Assembly (NCBI GenBank): GCA_030689795.1
Contig: JAUYEO010000354.1
Coordinates: 1 to 6,521 of the forward strand
Direction: 5' to 3'
Length of the DNA: 6,521 nt
Source: Desulfobacterales bacterium
GTDB lineage: Bacteria; Desulfobacterota; Desulfobacteria; Desulfobacterales; RPRI01
Part shown: piece by piece, positions 1 through 5,607 of the stretch
Position numbering within the stretch: position 1 is the stretch's first letter
Layout: every line of letters begins with the position of its first letter
Made by a program: the position numbers and the translations under genes
Notes under the pieces: generated by a model
What the model saw: only the letters and a program-made list of their open reading frames with translations
What the model was told of the DNA's origin: nothing
Database searches by the model: none

Positions 1-228
1 AAGCCGCATAAATACAGCTCAGGAATAATCTAAGGTGCATTCGTTAAAACAGTTAAGAATATTCGACTGAACGATGTTGTGAGCATTTTTCTTGTGAACG
101 ATGTCCTGAACGTTATCAGTTAACGAATAAAGCTACCATTAAGAAGGATGACTCAATTCCTCATTATCCAAGGCAAAAACAAAAGTCAATAATATATTTT
201 TAAACATCTGATATTTAAAATATTAAAA
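1..228. other. Upstream non-coding region with short repeats
   Basis: I see no supportable gene before the regulator. All forward frames are broken by early stops, for example TAA at 10-12 and 31-33. The frame from base 1 stays open for ten codons, so the very end of an upstream gene cannot be excluded, but nothing supports one. From about 39 to 128 there is a cluster of short direct and inverted repeats. From about 190 to 233 the sequence is almost pure A/T and leads into the promoter of the regulator gene. The region probably serves as the regulatory upstream region of the cluster; that is inference. Confidence 0.5.
39..128. repeat. Nested inverted and direct repeats upstream of the regulator
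   Basis: A perfect 9-bp inverted pair, ATTCGTTAA at 39-47 and TTAACGAAT at 120-128, brackets the stretch. Inside it TGAACGATGT occurs twice as a direct repeat (68-77 and 95-104), with a third partial copy TGAACG at 107-112. CAGTTAA occurs at 50-56 and again at 117-123. Clustered short repeats upstream of a regulator gene could be protein-binding sites or the remnant of a repeat element. No known operator consensus is recognised here, and the repeats lie more than 100 bases upstream of the likely -35 box. Confidence 0.45.
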
Positions 229-234
229 TATTTC

Positions 235-262
235 TTGACTCGGATAAAAATATATGTAATTT
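235..262 (+). promoter_or_regulatory. Probable sigma70-type promoter for the GntR regulator
   Basis: TTGACT at 235-240 matches five of six bases of the -35 consensus. TAATTT at 257-262, 16 bases downstream, is an acceptable -10 box. An A/T-only tract containing a tandem 8-mer, TTAAAATA at 215-222 and 223-230, lies directly upstream and could act as an UP element. Transcription would begin near 269-270, leaving a leader of about 45 bases before the ATG at 316. The assignment rests on motif match and spacing only; in such AT-rich DNA chance matches are common. Confidence 0.5.
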
Positions 263-305
263 ACTGAACCCAATTCATGGAAATCAGAGCGAGAATTTAA
301 AATTT

Positions 306-312
306 GGAGGGG
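306..312 (+). promoter_or_regulatory. Ribosome binding site that fixes the regulator start
   Basis: GGAGGGG sits just upstream of ATG 316; its GGAGG core leaves five bases before the start codon. The in-frame TTG at 304 overlaps this site and so is very unlikely to be the start. The in-frame ATG at 325 would lie about 14 bases from the core, which is too far for good use. Confidence 0.75.
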
Positions 313-315
313 AAG

Positions 316-1083
316 ATGTACGGTATGAAAGATATTTTTGATACTGTAAAATCTAACAGGATATCGGAAAATATTGTTCATCAGATACGCGGCGCCATTT
401 TGAGGGGAGAATTAAAAATTGGAGACCGACTCCCGTCCGAAAAAGACCTTGCCATGAAATTTGGCGTCAGCAAGTCGTCTCTCAGGGAAGCATACCGTGT
501 ACTGGAAGCCTACGGGCTGCTGGAAATAAAGCAGGGTATGTCCGGTGGCGCTTTTGTCAAGAAAGTCGATCTGAAAACGATAAAGGACGGACTTGTAAAT
601 TATTTTTTCTTTCAAAATCCCAGTATCCGCGAATATACCCAGATTCGAACCTTTATTGAACCGGAAGTTGTTAAAATCTGCGCTTTAAAAATCACGGACA
701 AGGATATAGATTATCTGAAAAACAATATTTCAGAGATGGAAAAAGAGGTGGATGGTGAAAAATTCATGAGTGATCTTGACTGCGCTTTTCATAAAAAGAT
801 CGTTGATATCACTGAAAACACTGTCATTAGTCTCATTGTTGAAAGTGTCCAGACTGCCTTGATAAATGTTAAACGCATGTTACAAATGAACCACGCCTTT
901 TTGATGATGGTCTGTGATGGCCATAAGAAAATAGTTGGGGCCTTGAGCGAACGTGATCCTGATAAAGCCAGCAAAGAGATGCTTAAGCATATCATCGAGG
1001 TGGAAACGGGAATGCTGGCCTGTAAAAACGGCGATATGGTTTTAACGGAAACAGGCATTTTAAAACCGGATACAGGTAGCTGA
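316..1083 (+). CDS. GntR-family transcriptional regulator, FadR subfamily (FCD domain)
   Basis: A 255-residue DNA-binding regulator of usual FadR-subfamily length. Residues about 15-82 form the GntR winged helix: the run around G36-R38-L39-P40-S41-E42, then S54-S55-L56-R57-E58-A59 in the recognition-helix region, then L63 to G67-L68-L69 leading to the glycine-containing wing (G74, G77, G78). Residues about 100-235 match the all-helical FCD ligand domain. D155, H159, H203 and H225 occupy the usual metal-ligand positions, so it may sense a carboxylate through a bound metal, as many FCD proteins do. It is the first gene of the co-directional cluster and separated by 141 bases from the flavoprotein gene, so it is a likely local regulator, probably a repressor relieved by the substrate or a product (inference). 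Its codons are visibly richer in A/T than those of the downstream genes. Family assignment is secure; ligand and targets are unknown. Confidence 0.93.
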   Translation: MYGMKDIFDTVKSNRISENIVHQIRGAILRGELKIGDRLPSEKDLAMKFGVSKSSLREAYRVLEAYGLLEIKQGMSGGAFVKKVDLKTIKDGLVNYFFFQNPSIREYTQIRTFIEPEVVKICALKITDKDIDYLKNNISEMEKEVDGEKFMSDLDCAFHKKIVDITENTVISLIVESVQTALINVKRMLQMNHAFLMMVCDGHKKIVGALSERDPDKASKEMLKHIIEVETGMLACKNGDMVLTETGILKPDTGS

Positions 1084-1115
1084 TGATTATTTAACTTTTA
1101 GAACAGTTAGACACA

Positions 1116-1123
1116 GACTAGTC
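1116..1123. promoter_or_regulatory. Palindrome in the regulator-flavoprotein gap, possible operator
   Basis: GACTAGTC is a perfect 8-bp palindrome in the 141-base gap. It lies inside a wider inverted pair, AGAACA at 1100-1105 and TGTTCT at 1132-1137. GntR-family proteins bind short palindromes, so this is a candidate operator for the catabolic genes. It does not show the conserved FadR-type half sites I would look for, and I see no clear -35/-10 pair in this gap, so the call is weak. Confidence 0.2.
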
Positions 1124-1224
1124 CCTCGGGTTGTTCTTTCAAAGATATCTGAATGTTTTTATCAGGTTGTAGCCTGGAGATCAGGATATTTTTGATTGCC
1201 TAAGTAACTATCAGGAGGAATTAA

Positions 1225-2670
1225 ATGACCGAAATACCAAAAGAGTCAAAAGTTGATCCGCGAATCACAAAAAAGCTGCGTGAAATAGTGGGTGAAAAAA
1301 ACGCCACTGCGGCCAAACACATCCGCTATGCCTATTCCTATGACATGTCGTTTGTAAAGCCCAAATTGCCGGACTATGTGGTAATGGCAGAGACCGTTGA
1401 GCAAATTCAGGAGCTCATGCGCTTTGCCAACCTGGAAAAAATACCGGTGATTCCCTATACCGCCGGCACCAACATCGGCGGGCTCTGTATTCCGGAACGG
1501 GGGGGGATCCTTCTCGATTTAAAGAAGATGAACAAAATCATCAAGATCGACGCCGAATCCCATTATGCGGTTATCGAGCCGGGGGTCTCTCACGGCCAGC
1601 TCGCCGAAGCCCTCTACGCTCACAAGCTGCGCTTCGGCTGGCCCGTTGGACCACCATCCGCATCGGTTTCCTCGTGCGCCATCAACCACGGCATCGGGGG
1701 GCTGAATGCCCGCTACGGGCTCAACAGCCAGGAGATTACGAGCATGGAAGTCGTGCTTCCCACGGGCGAACTGGTGCGTGTCGGATCATGCGCCATCGTG
1801 GAAGATGCCTGGCACAGCACGCTCCCGTTGCCCAAGCTGGACGGTCTTTTTAAAGGCTGGCTGGGGGGCACGGGGATCGTAACGAAGCTCGGCATCAGCG
1901 TCCATCCCATTCCGCCGTTCCTGAAGGTGTTTACGGTCTCCTGCGATAATGTCGAGGATATGTACTCCTATATGCTCAATCTGAGCAATTACGAGATCTG
2001 TGATGATTTAACGGCCGTTTCCTGGTGGCTCGCCCAGGTGCCGATTCCCTACCCGTATCGCGAAAAACCGGATGGTCAGCCCGAATGGTTCAGCTTTGCC
2101 AACACCAACTCCTTTACGCAAAAGGAAAAGGAAGCGCGGGAAGAAATATGGGAGATGGTGGTGGACGAGGAGAAGAACAAAGGAACGTCGCTGAAAGTCA
2201 CCCAATATCCGGAAGAAGCCCTTCGGGCCAGAACTCAGTTGCCCAGCCAGATCGTCGGCTCCACGAAAAACTACTGCAAGATGGCCGGGGCCGGTATTTC
2301 GTGGCCGGGCACCTTCACACCCGCCAACAAATGGGCGCCGGTTTACACTGAATGGAAAAAAGTACTGATCGGCCACAACTTGTCCCCCTCGGTTCGCATG
2401 AGCATGTACCGGGGGGTGCATTACGGCATGCTGCGGGCGATGATTCCCTTTAACAAGCAGAGCGTGGACGAAACGGAAAATGCGCGCCGCGCGATTGTGG
2501 AGTGCTTAAAGATCGATCTGGATCATGGCGGCATTCCTTACAAGCCGCCGGTGGATTTCGGCAATGAGATCAATAAACGCGCCCACCCAGGATACTTGAT
2601 GTTGTTAAGGCGGGTCAAGCAAATGCTGGACCCAAACGACATCATGAACCCCGGCAAATTGGCGATTTGA
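1225..2670 (+). CDS. FAD-linked oxidoreductase of the VAO/PCMH (GlcD-like) family
   Basis: A 481-residue soluble flavoprotein expected to oxidise a hydroxy-acid, alcohol or phenolic substrate using FAD. The start has a strong AGGAGG six bases upstream. The N-terminal PCMH-type FAD domain spans about residues 50-230. It shows the P77-Y78-T79-A80-G81-T82 pyrophosphate loop, the G142-P143-P144 to H155-G156-I157-G158-G159 segment, M-E-V-V-L-x-x-G, and G207-L208-F209 to G217-I218-V219-T220-K221-L222-G223. The last segment and R396-G-V-H399-Y400 resemble vanillyl-alcohol oxidase and 4-cresol dehydrogenase more than classic GlcD. The C-terminal cap ends in D469-P-N-D-I-M-N475-P476-G477-K, the usual closing motif of the superfamily. 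No signal peptide or membrane segment is visible, so it should be cytoplasmic. The next gene, 74 bases on, encodes a CCG iron-sulfur protein and is the likely electron acceptor, as GlcF is for GlcD. Family is firm; the substrate is not determined. Confidence 0.92.
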   Translation: MTEIPKESKVDPRITKKLREIVGEKNATAAKHIRYAYSYDMSFVKPKLPDYVVMAETVEQIQELMRFANLEKIPVIPYTAGTNIGGLCIPERGGILLDLKKMNKIIKIDAESHYAVIEPGVSHGQLAEALYAHKLRFGWPVGPPSASVSSCAINHGIGGLNARYGLNSQEITSMEVVLPTGELVRVGSCAIVEDAWHSTLPLPKLDGLFKGWLGGTGIVTKLGISVHPIPPFLKVFTVSCDNVEDMYSYMLNLSNYEICDDLTAVSWWLAQVPIPYPYREKPDGQPEWFSFANTNSFTQKEKEAREEIWEMVVDEEKNKGTSLKVTQYPEEALRARTQLPSQIVGSTKNYCKMAGAGISWPGTFTPANKWAPVYTEWKKVLIGHNLSPSVRMSMYRGVHYGMLRAMIPFNKQSVDETENARRAIVECLKIDLDHGGIPYKPPVDFGNEINKRAHPGYLMLLRRVKQMLDPNDIMNPGKLAI

Positions 2671-2684
2671 CGTACCGCTGTACG
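2671..2684 (+). other. Small hairpin after the flavoprotein stop codon
   Basis: CGTAC at 2671-2675 and GTACG at 2680-2684 can form a five-pair stem with a four-base loop directly after the TGA. No U-run follows, so it is not an intrinsic terminator. A second weak inverted pair, TTTGC at 2695-2699 and GCAAA at 2711-2715, lies further along the 74-base gap. These could stabilise or process mRNA between the two genes, but structures this short also arise by chance. Confidence 0.25.
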
Positions 2685-2744
2685 CTTGTGTCGGTTTGCA
2701 ACAGTTGCGCGCAAATCAAAAGATAGGAATTGGAGGAATGATAC

Positions 2745-4064
2745 ATGGAATGGAAGATATCTTCGCTGAAAGATCTTGAGCATTATTTCTGGCGCTGTAC
2801 GGCCTGCGGCACCTGTCGCTCTGCCTATGATTTCGGCCCGCCACCCATTACCCGGCCCATCTGCCCCGCGGGAACGGAATTCGGGTTTGAGGGATATTAC
2901 TCGTCCAAAGGAAAAGCCGCCTTTGCCCGCGGTATTTCAGATGGCTCGCTCACCTTTGATGATCCCGAATTTCTGGAGGCGATATATAAGTGCACGGTCT
3001 GCGGCGGCTGCCAGAACCAGTGCCAGGTGGACTACAAACCGCATATCCCCGAGGTTATCGAGGCCATGCGGCGTGAAGCAGTGAAAAACGGCGCAGGCCC
3101 GATGCCTGCGCAAAAAAATCTGGTTCAGTCCATGAAAAACTACAACAACCCCTACCAGGGGCCCCGTCGCGTGCGCCTGGACTGGACGCGCCCCTTCAAG
3201 AAAGCCAAAACACCCATCAAGGATATCAACGTAGAGCCGGCGGAAGTGCTTTTTTATGTGGGTTGCACCGGCGCCTTCAACAAAATCGCCCAAGCGGTTC
3301 CCCAGGCTACGGCGCGCATTTTTCAAAAATTGGGCATTGACTTCGGCATTCTCGGGGAAAGCGAGGTTTGCTGCGGGTCCACAGCCATGCGGGTGGGAGA
3401 TGCTGAAGAATTTAAGCGGGTGGCAACAACCAACCTGGAAGCATTTAGGACCCTTCATTCCGAAAAAGGAGTCAAAACGATTGTGACCTCCTGCGCCGGC
3501 TGCTTTCGGGCCATCAAGAAGGATTACATTCTCTCCTCGGAATACAATCAGATGATGGATGGCATCGAAGTCCTTCACACCGTTCAGTACCTGCACCGGT
3601 TGCTGAAAGATGGCAAGCTGAAATTTGAAAAGCAGCTGCCGTGGAAAGTCACCTATCATGATCCCTGTCATACAGGCCGGCATCTCAACAAGTTCCGCGT
3701 GGACAAAGACGGCAGCGAGCTCTGGGAAGGCGCCTATGTGGGCGTTGATGAAAGCGAATGCCTGTACGACTTGCCCCGTGAAATTATCAAAGCGATTCCG
3801 GGAGTTAGTTTTGTGGAGATGGACCGAATTCGCGGCAATTCGTATTGTTGCGGCGGCGGCGGGGGCGTCATGACCGGGTTTACGGACTGGGCCGGGAAAA
3901 ATGCCGGCTTGCGCATTCAGGAAGGCATGGAAACCGGAGCCGAGAAAATGGTTTCGATTTGCCCCTTTTGCTATTTCAACCTTACCGAGGGTTCCAAACG
4001 GATCGGCAGCGCTATGACCCTGCACGACCTGACAGAACTGATCGATCTGGCTTTGCCGGATTAG
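2745..4064 (+). CDS. HdrD/GlcF-like iron-sulfur protein with two CCG domains
   Basis: A 439-residue electron-transfer protein, probably the redox partner of the flavoprotein encoded upstream. The start follows GGAGG by eight bases. The N-terminal ferredoxin-like part carries two cysteine sets for [4Fe-4S] clusters: C18, C21, C24 with C40-P, and C83, C86, C89, C93. Two cysteine-rich CCG domains follow. The first has C174, C209-C210, C250 and C253. The second has C308 (in H-D-P-C-H), C368-C369 in a run of glycines, C406 and C409. All CCG cysteines are present, so both sites could bind the noncubane clusters known from heterodisulfide reductase HdrB, though some family members use ordinary clusters or none. 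The block Y341-D-L-P-R-E-I-I-K-A-I-P-G resembles HdrD more than E. coli GlcF. C308 to C368 is unusually long (59 intervening residues). No membrane helix is visible, so it lacks a quinone site of its own or docks on a membrane partner. Domain calls are firm, the physiological acceptor is unknown. Confidence 0.92.
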   Translation: MEWKISSLKDLEHYFWRCTACGTCRSAYDFGPPPITRPICPAGTEFGFEGYYSSKGKAAFARGISDGSLTFDDPEFLEAIYKCTVCGGCQNQCQVDYKPHIPEVIEAMRREAVKNGAGPMPAQKNLVQSMKNYNNPYQGPRRVRLDWTRPFKKAKTPIKDINVEPAEVLFYVGCTGAFNKIAQAVPQATARIFQKLGIDFGILGESEVCCGSTAMRVGDAEEFKRVATTNLEAFRTLHSEKGVKTIVTSCAGCFRAIKKDYILSSEYNQMMDGIEVLHTVQYLHRLLKDGKLKFEKQLPWKVTYHDPCHTGRHLNKFRVDKDGSELWEGAYVGVDESECLYDLPREIIKAIPGVSFVEMDRIRGNSYCCGGGGGVMTGFTDWAGKNAGLRIQEGMETGAEKMVSICPFCYFNLTEGSKRIGSAMTLHDLTELIDLALPD

Positions 4065-4115
4065 GAGCCGTTACAAAATAACCATAACTTTTCTCACTAT
4101 TTCGTTACGGCTCCT
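4063..4115. repeat. Imperfect 12-bp inverted repeat at the end of the iron-sulfur gene
   Basis: The arms at 4063-4074 (AGGAGCCGTTAC) and 4104-4115 (GTTACGGCTCCT) pair over twelve positions with one T-T mismatch, leaving a 29-base A/T-rich loop. The left arm begins inside the TAG stop codon. The loop is too long and there is no U-run, so this is not a standard intrinsic terminator. It could be an mRNA-processing or stabilising stem that sets the dehydrogenase transcript apart from the transporter genes, or a small palindromic repeat element. Confidence 0.5.
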
Positions 4116-4273
4116 TATGCCGTTGAGGGTATTTTAATGTTACGATTATTCTTTTACGACGGCTTAGAATGAAACACTTCAAGTCGATTACTAGCCGGGG
4201 CAGCCTATTGTGTAGCCAGCACCCGTAACAGTGATACATCCAAACATCTTTTGACAGAGAAGAGGAGGAGTAG
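4116..4273 (+). other. Leader region before the binding-protein gene
   Basis: This stretch holds no gene I can support and no recognised riboswitch. It ends in a strong ribosome binding site, AGGAGG at 4263-4268, five bases before ATG 4274. A gap of 209 bases in all between the iron-sulfur gene and this gene leaves room for a separate transporter promoter, but I do not see a convincing -35/-10 pair at a usable distance. Confidence 0.35.
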
Positions 4274-5464
4274 ATGAAAAAGCTATTGTTAGTGACGATT
4301 AGTATGTTTATTGCGGTTTTGATGGTCGTAGCGCAGTCACCTGCAGCGAGCGAGCCAGTAAAAATCGGCGTGATAGTTCCGCTGACCGGAATTGTTGCGC
4401 AAGGGGGTCTGGAAATGAAGTATGGCATCGAAATGGCTGCCGAGGAAAAAGGCAAGGTATTGGGCCGACCGATCGAACTGCTGGTGGAGGATGACCAGTT
4501 GAAGCCGCCCGTTGGAGTGACAAAGGCTGAAAAACTGGTTTACAAGGACGGCTGCATTGCGTTGATCGGTGTTTTTTCAAGTGGTGTGGGGCTTGCCATT
4601 GCGGCGAATATTGACAAACTCAATGTCCCCTTTCTCACCACCCATGTCATGACGACCGAGTTCTACAACCTCCACCCGCTGGTCTTCAGAAGCGGCCAGC
4701 TGGCAAATGATCAAACCGCTATCGGAAACGTGCAGGGCATCCTGTCCCGGCCGGAGCTTAAAAATCGTACCTATTATGTCATTGTTCACGACTATGCCTG
4801 GGGCCATGACGCAGGGGACCGCTTTATCGCCCTTGCCAAGCAAAAAGGCATCAAGATCTACAACGAGGCTTATGACAAGGCGCCTACTTCAACAAAAGAC
4901 TGGTCTTCCTACATCAGCAAAATCAAGGCGTCCGGCGCTGACGGCGTTTATATGGCATTCATCACCAACGTCATTCCCATCTTTGCCAAACAGGCGTCTG
5001 ATTTCGGACTTCAGGCCAAAGGTATGAAACTTGTTTCAGCGGCGGCGCCGGGGCCCCTTGAACTGGAAGCCGGCGGAGAGGCCTGCTACGGCATTTTCGG
5101 CGCATCGGACTGGTCCTGGGATGTCAACACTCCCATATCGGACAAATGGGAAAAAGCTTTCTTCGACAAATACAAGACGATCCCCTCCGATGCGGCGGTT
5201 CACAGTTATGTGGGCGCCATGAATTTGTTTAATGCGATTGATAAGGCCGGCAGCACGGATGCCAAGGCCATCGCTGCGGCACTCAAAGGCATCAGCTTTG
5301 ATGGCCCTTACGGAACGGTGCGTATCTCGGCCAAAGACAACTGCGCACGCAATGACGCCGTCTGGACGGAAACCGTGGCCGCTCCGAATAATCCTTACGG
5401 CGCCAAGGTTTCCATGAAAGTTCTGAAAACATTTAAAGCGGCGGAGCTGGGACCGCCCGAGTGA
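4274..5464 (+). CDS. livK: Periplasmic substrate-binding protein of a Liv/HAAT-type ABC importer
   Basis: A 396-residue type I periplasmic binding protein (Peripla_BP_6/LivK family) that captures the substrate for the adjacent permease. Residues 1-26 are a Sec signal peptide: M-K-K, a hydrophobic core from about L4 to A20, and a short Ala/Ser-rich cleavage zone at about A20-S26. There is no lipobox cysteine, so a free periplasmic protein is expected. The mature protein opens with the family's typical strand V29-K30-I-G-V-I-V-P-L-T-G. Further family features are the early D-D segment of lobe 1, the later R-S-G-Q-L-A-N-D-Q region, and a C-terminal G-P-Y-G-T-V-R segment. Despite the gene name, members of this family bind branched-chain amino acids, amides, urea or aromatic acids. 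The neighbouring catabolic genes suggest an organic or aromatic acid here (inference). Binding specificity cannot be read by eye. Confidence 0.93.
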   Translation: MKKLLLVTISMFIAVLMVVAQSPAASEPVKIGVIVPLTGIVAQGGLEMKYGIEMAAEEKGKVLGRPIELLVEDDQLKPPVGVTKAEKLVYKDGCIALIGVFSSGVGLAIAANIDKLNVPFLTTHVMTTEFYNLHPLVFRSGQLANDQTAIGNVQGILSRPELKNRTYYVIVHDYAWGHDAGDRFIALAKQKGIKIYNEAYDKAPTSTKDWSSYISKIKASGADGVYMAFITNVIPIFAKQASDFGLQAKGMKLVSAAAPGPLELEAGGEACYGIFGASDWSWDVNTPISDKWEKAFFDKYKTIPSDAAVHSYVGAMNLFNAIDKAGSTDAKAIAAALKGISFDGPYGTVRISAKDNCARNDAVWTETVAAPNNPYGAKVSMKVLKTFKAAELGPPE

Positions 5465-5492
5465 TGAGAAAAACAGGGTAGGAGCATAGAAA

Positions 5493-5541
5493 GAAGACTG
5501 AAGGAAGAAAGTAAATGTCAGCACTTTCCCCTTCAGTCTTC
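5493..5541 (+). repeat. Perfect 12-bp inverted repeat in the livK-livH spacer
   Basis: GAAGACTGAAGG at 5493-5504 is the exact reverse complement of CCTTCAGTCTTC at 5530-5541, with a 25-base loop between. The loop contains the in-frame ATG at 5515, and the left arm includes part of its Shine-Dalgarno-like sequence (AAGGAAG, 5501-5507). The right arm is part of a tandem CTTCAGT duplication (5531-5537 and 5538-5544). Twelve perfect pairs are unlikely by chance in so short a spacer. It may be a mobile palindromic repeat or an RNA structure controlling expression of the permease relative to the binding protein. Confidence 0.7.
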
Positions 5542-5566
5542 AGTCTGAGCACCTTAGCAACGAATT

Positions 5567-5581
5567 CCCCGCGCGGCGGGG
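5567..5581 (+). other. GC-rich hairpin in the permease leader
   Basis: CCCCGC at 5567-5572 and GCGGGG at 5576-5581 form a six-pair all-G/C stem with a three-base loop. It lies about 26 bases before the preferred permease start at 5608. No U-run follows, so it is not a normal terminator; it might shield mRNA from decay or damp downstream translation. Together with the 12-bp inverted repeat just upstream it makes the spacer look structured and not coding. Confidence 0.45.
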
Positions 5582-5607
5582 CGAAACATAACATAGAAGA
5601 TATCGAA

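Noticed and set aside
39..128. CRISPR array
   Set aside because: The repeats are only 6-10 bases long and irregularly spaced, and no uniform spacers are present.
304..315. TTG at 304 as the start of the regulator
   Set aside because: The codon overlaps the GGAGGGG ribosome binding site that serves ATG 316.
1809..1830. TGGCAC followed by TTGC resembling a sigma54 promoter
   Set aside because: The spacing is too long for a -24/-12 element and it lies inside the flavoprotein coding sequence.
2008..2421. Overlapping minus-strand (2008-2421) and plus-strand (2025-2351) frames inside the flavoprotein gene
   Set aside because: Both are out of frame with the well-supported flavoprotein, have low-complexity Arg/Gly/Pro-rich translations and lack a convincing ribosome binding site.
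2937..4025. Long open frame (362 codons) on the minus strand opposite the iron-sulfur gene
   Set aside because: It lies wholly opposite a gene with clear domains and full cysteine motifs. Its translation has no recognisable domain, and such frames are expected opposite G/C-biased codons.
4251..4256. TTGACA as a -35 box before the binding-protein gene
   Set aside because: A -10 box at normal spacing would fall on the start codon region (about 4274), so it cannot drive a normal transcript of this gene.
4105..4580. Minus-strand frames over the leader and the 5' end of the binding-protein gene
   Set aside because: They run opposite the signal peptide and lobe 1 of a clear periplasmic binding protein, and their translations show no domain.
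5515..5607. 31-residue N-terminal extension of the permease from ATG 5515
   Set aside because: LivH proteins start about a dozen residues before the first helix. The extension is polar, is encoded by inverted-repeat DNA and has no family match. It remains possible because 5515 has the better ribosome binding site.
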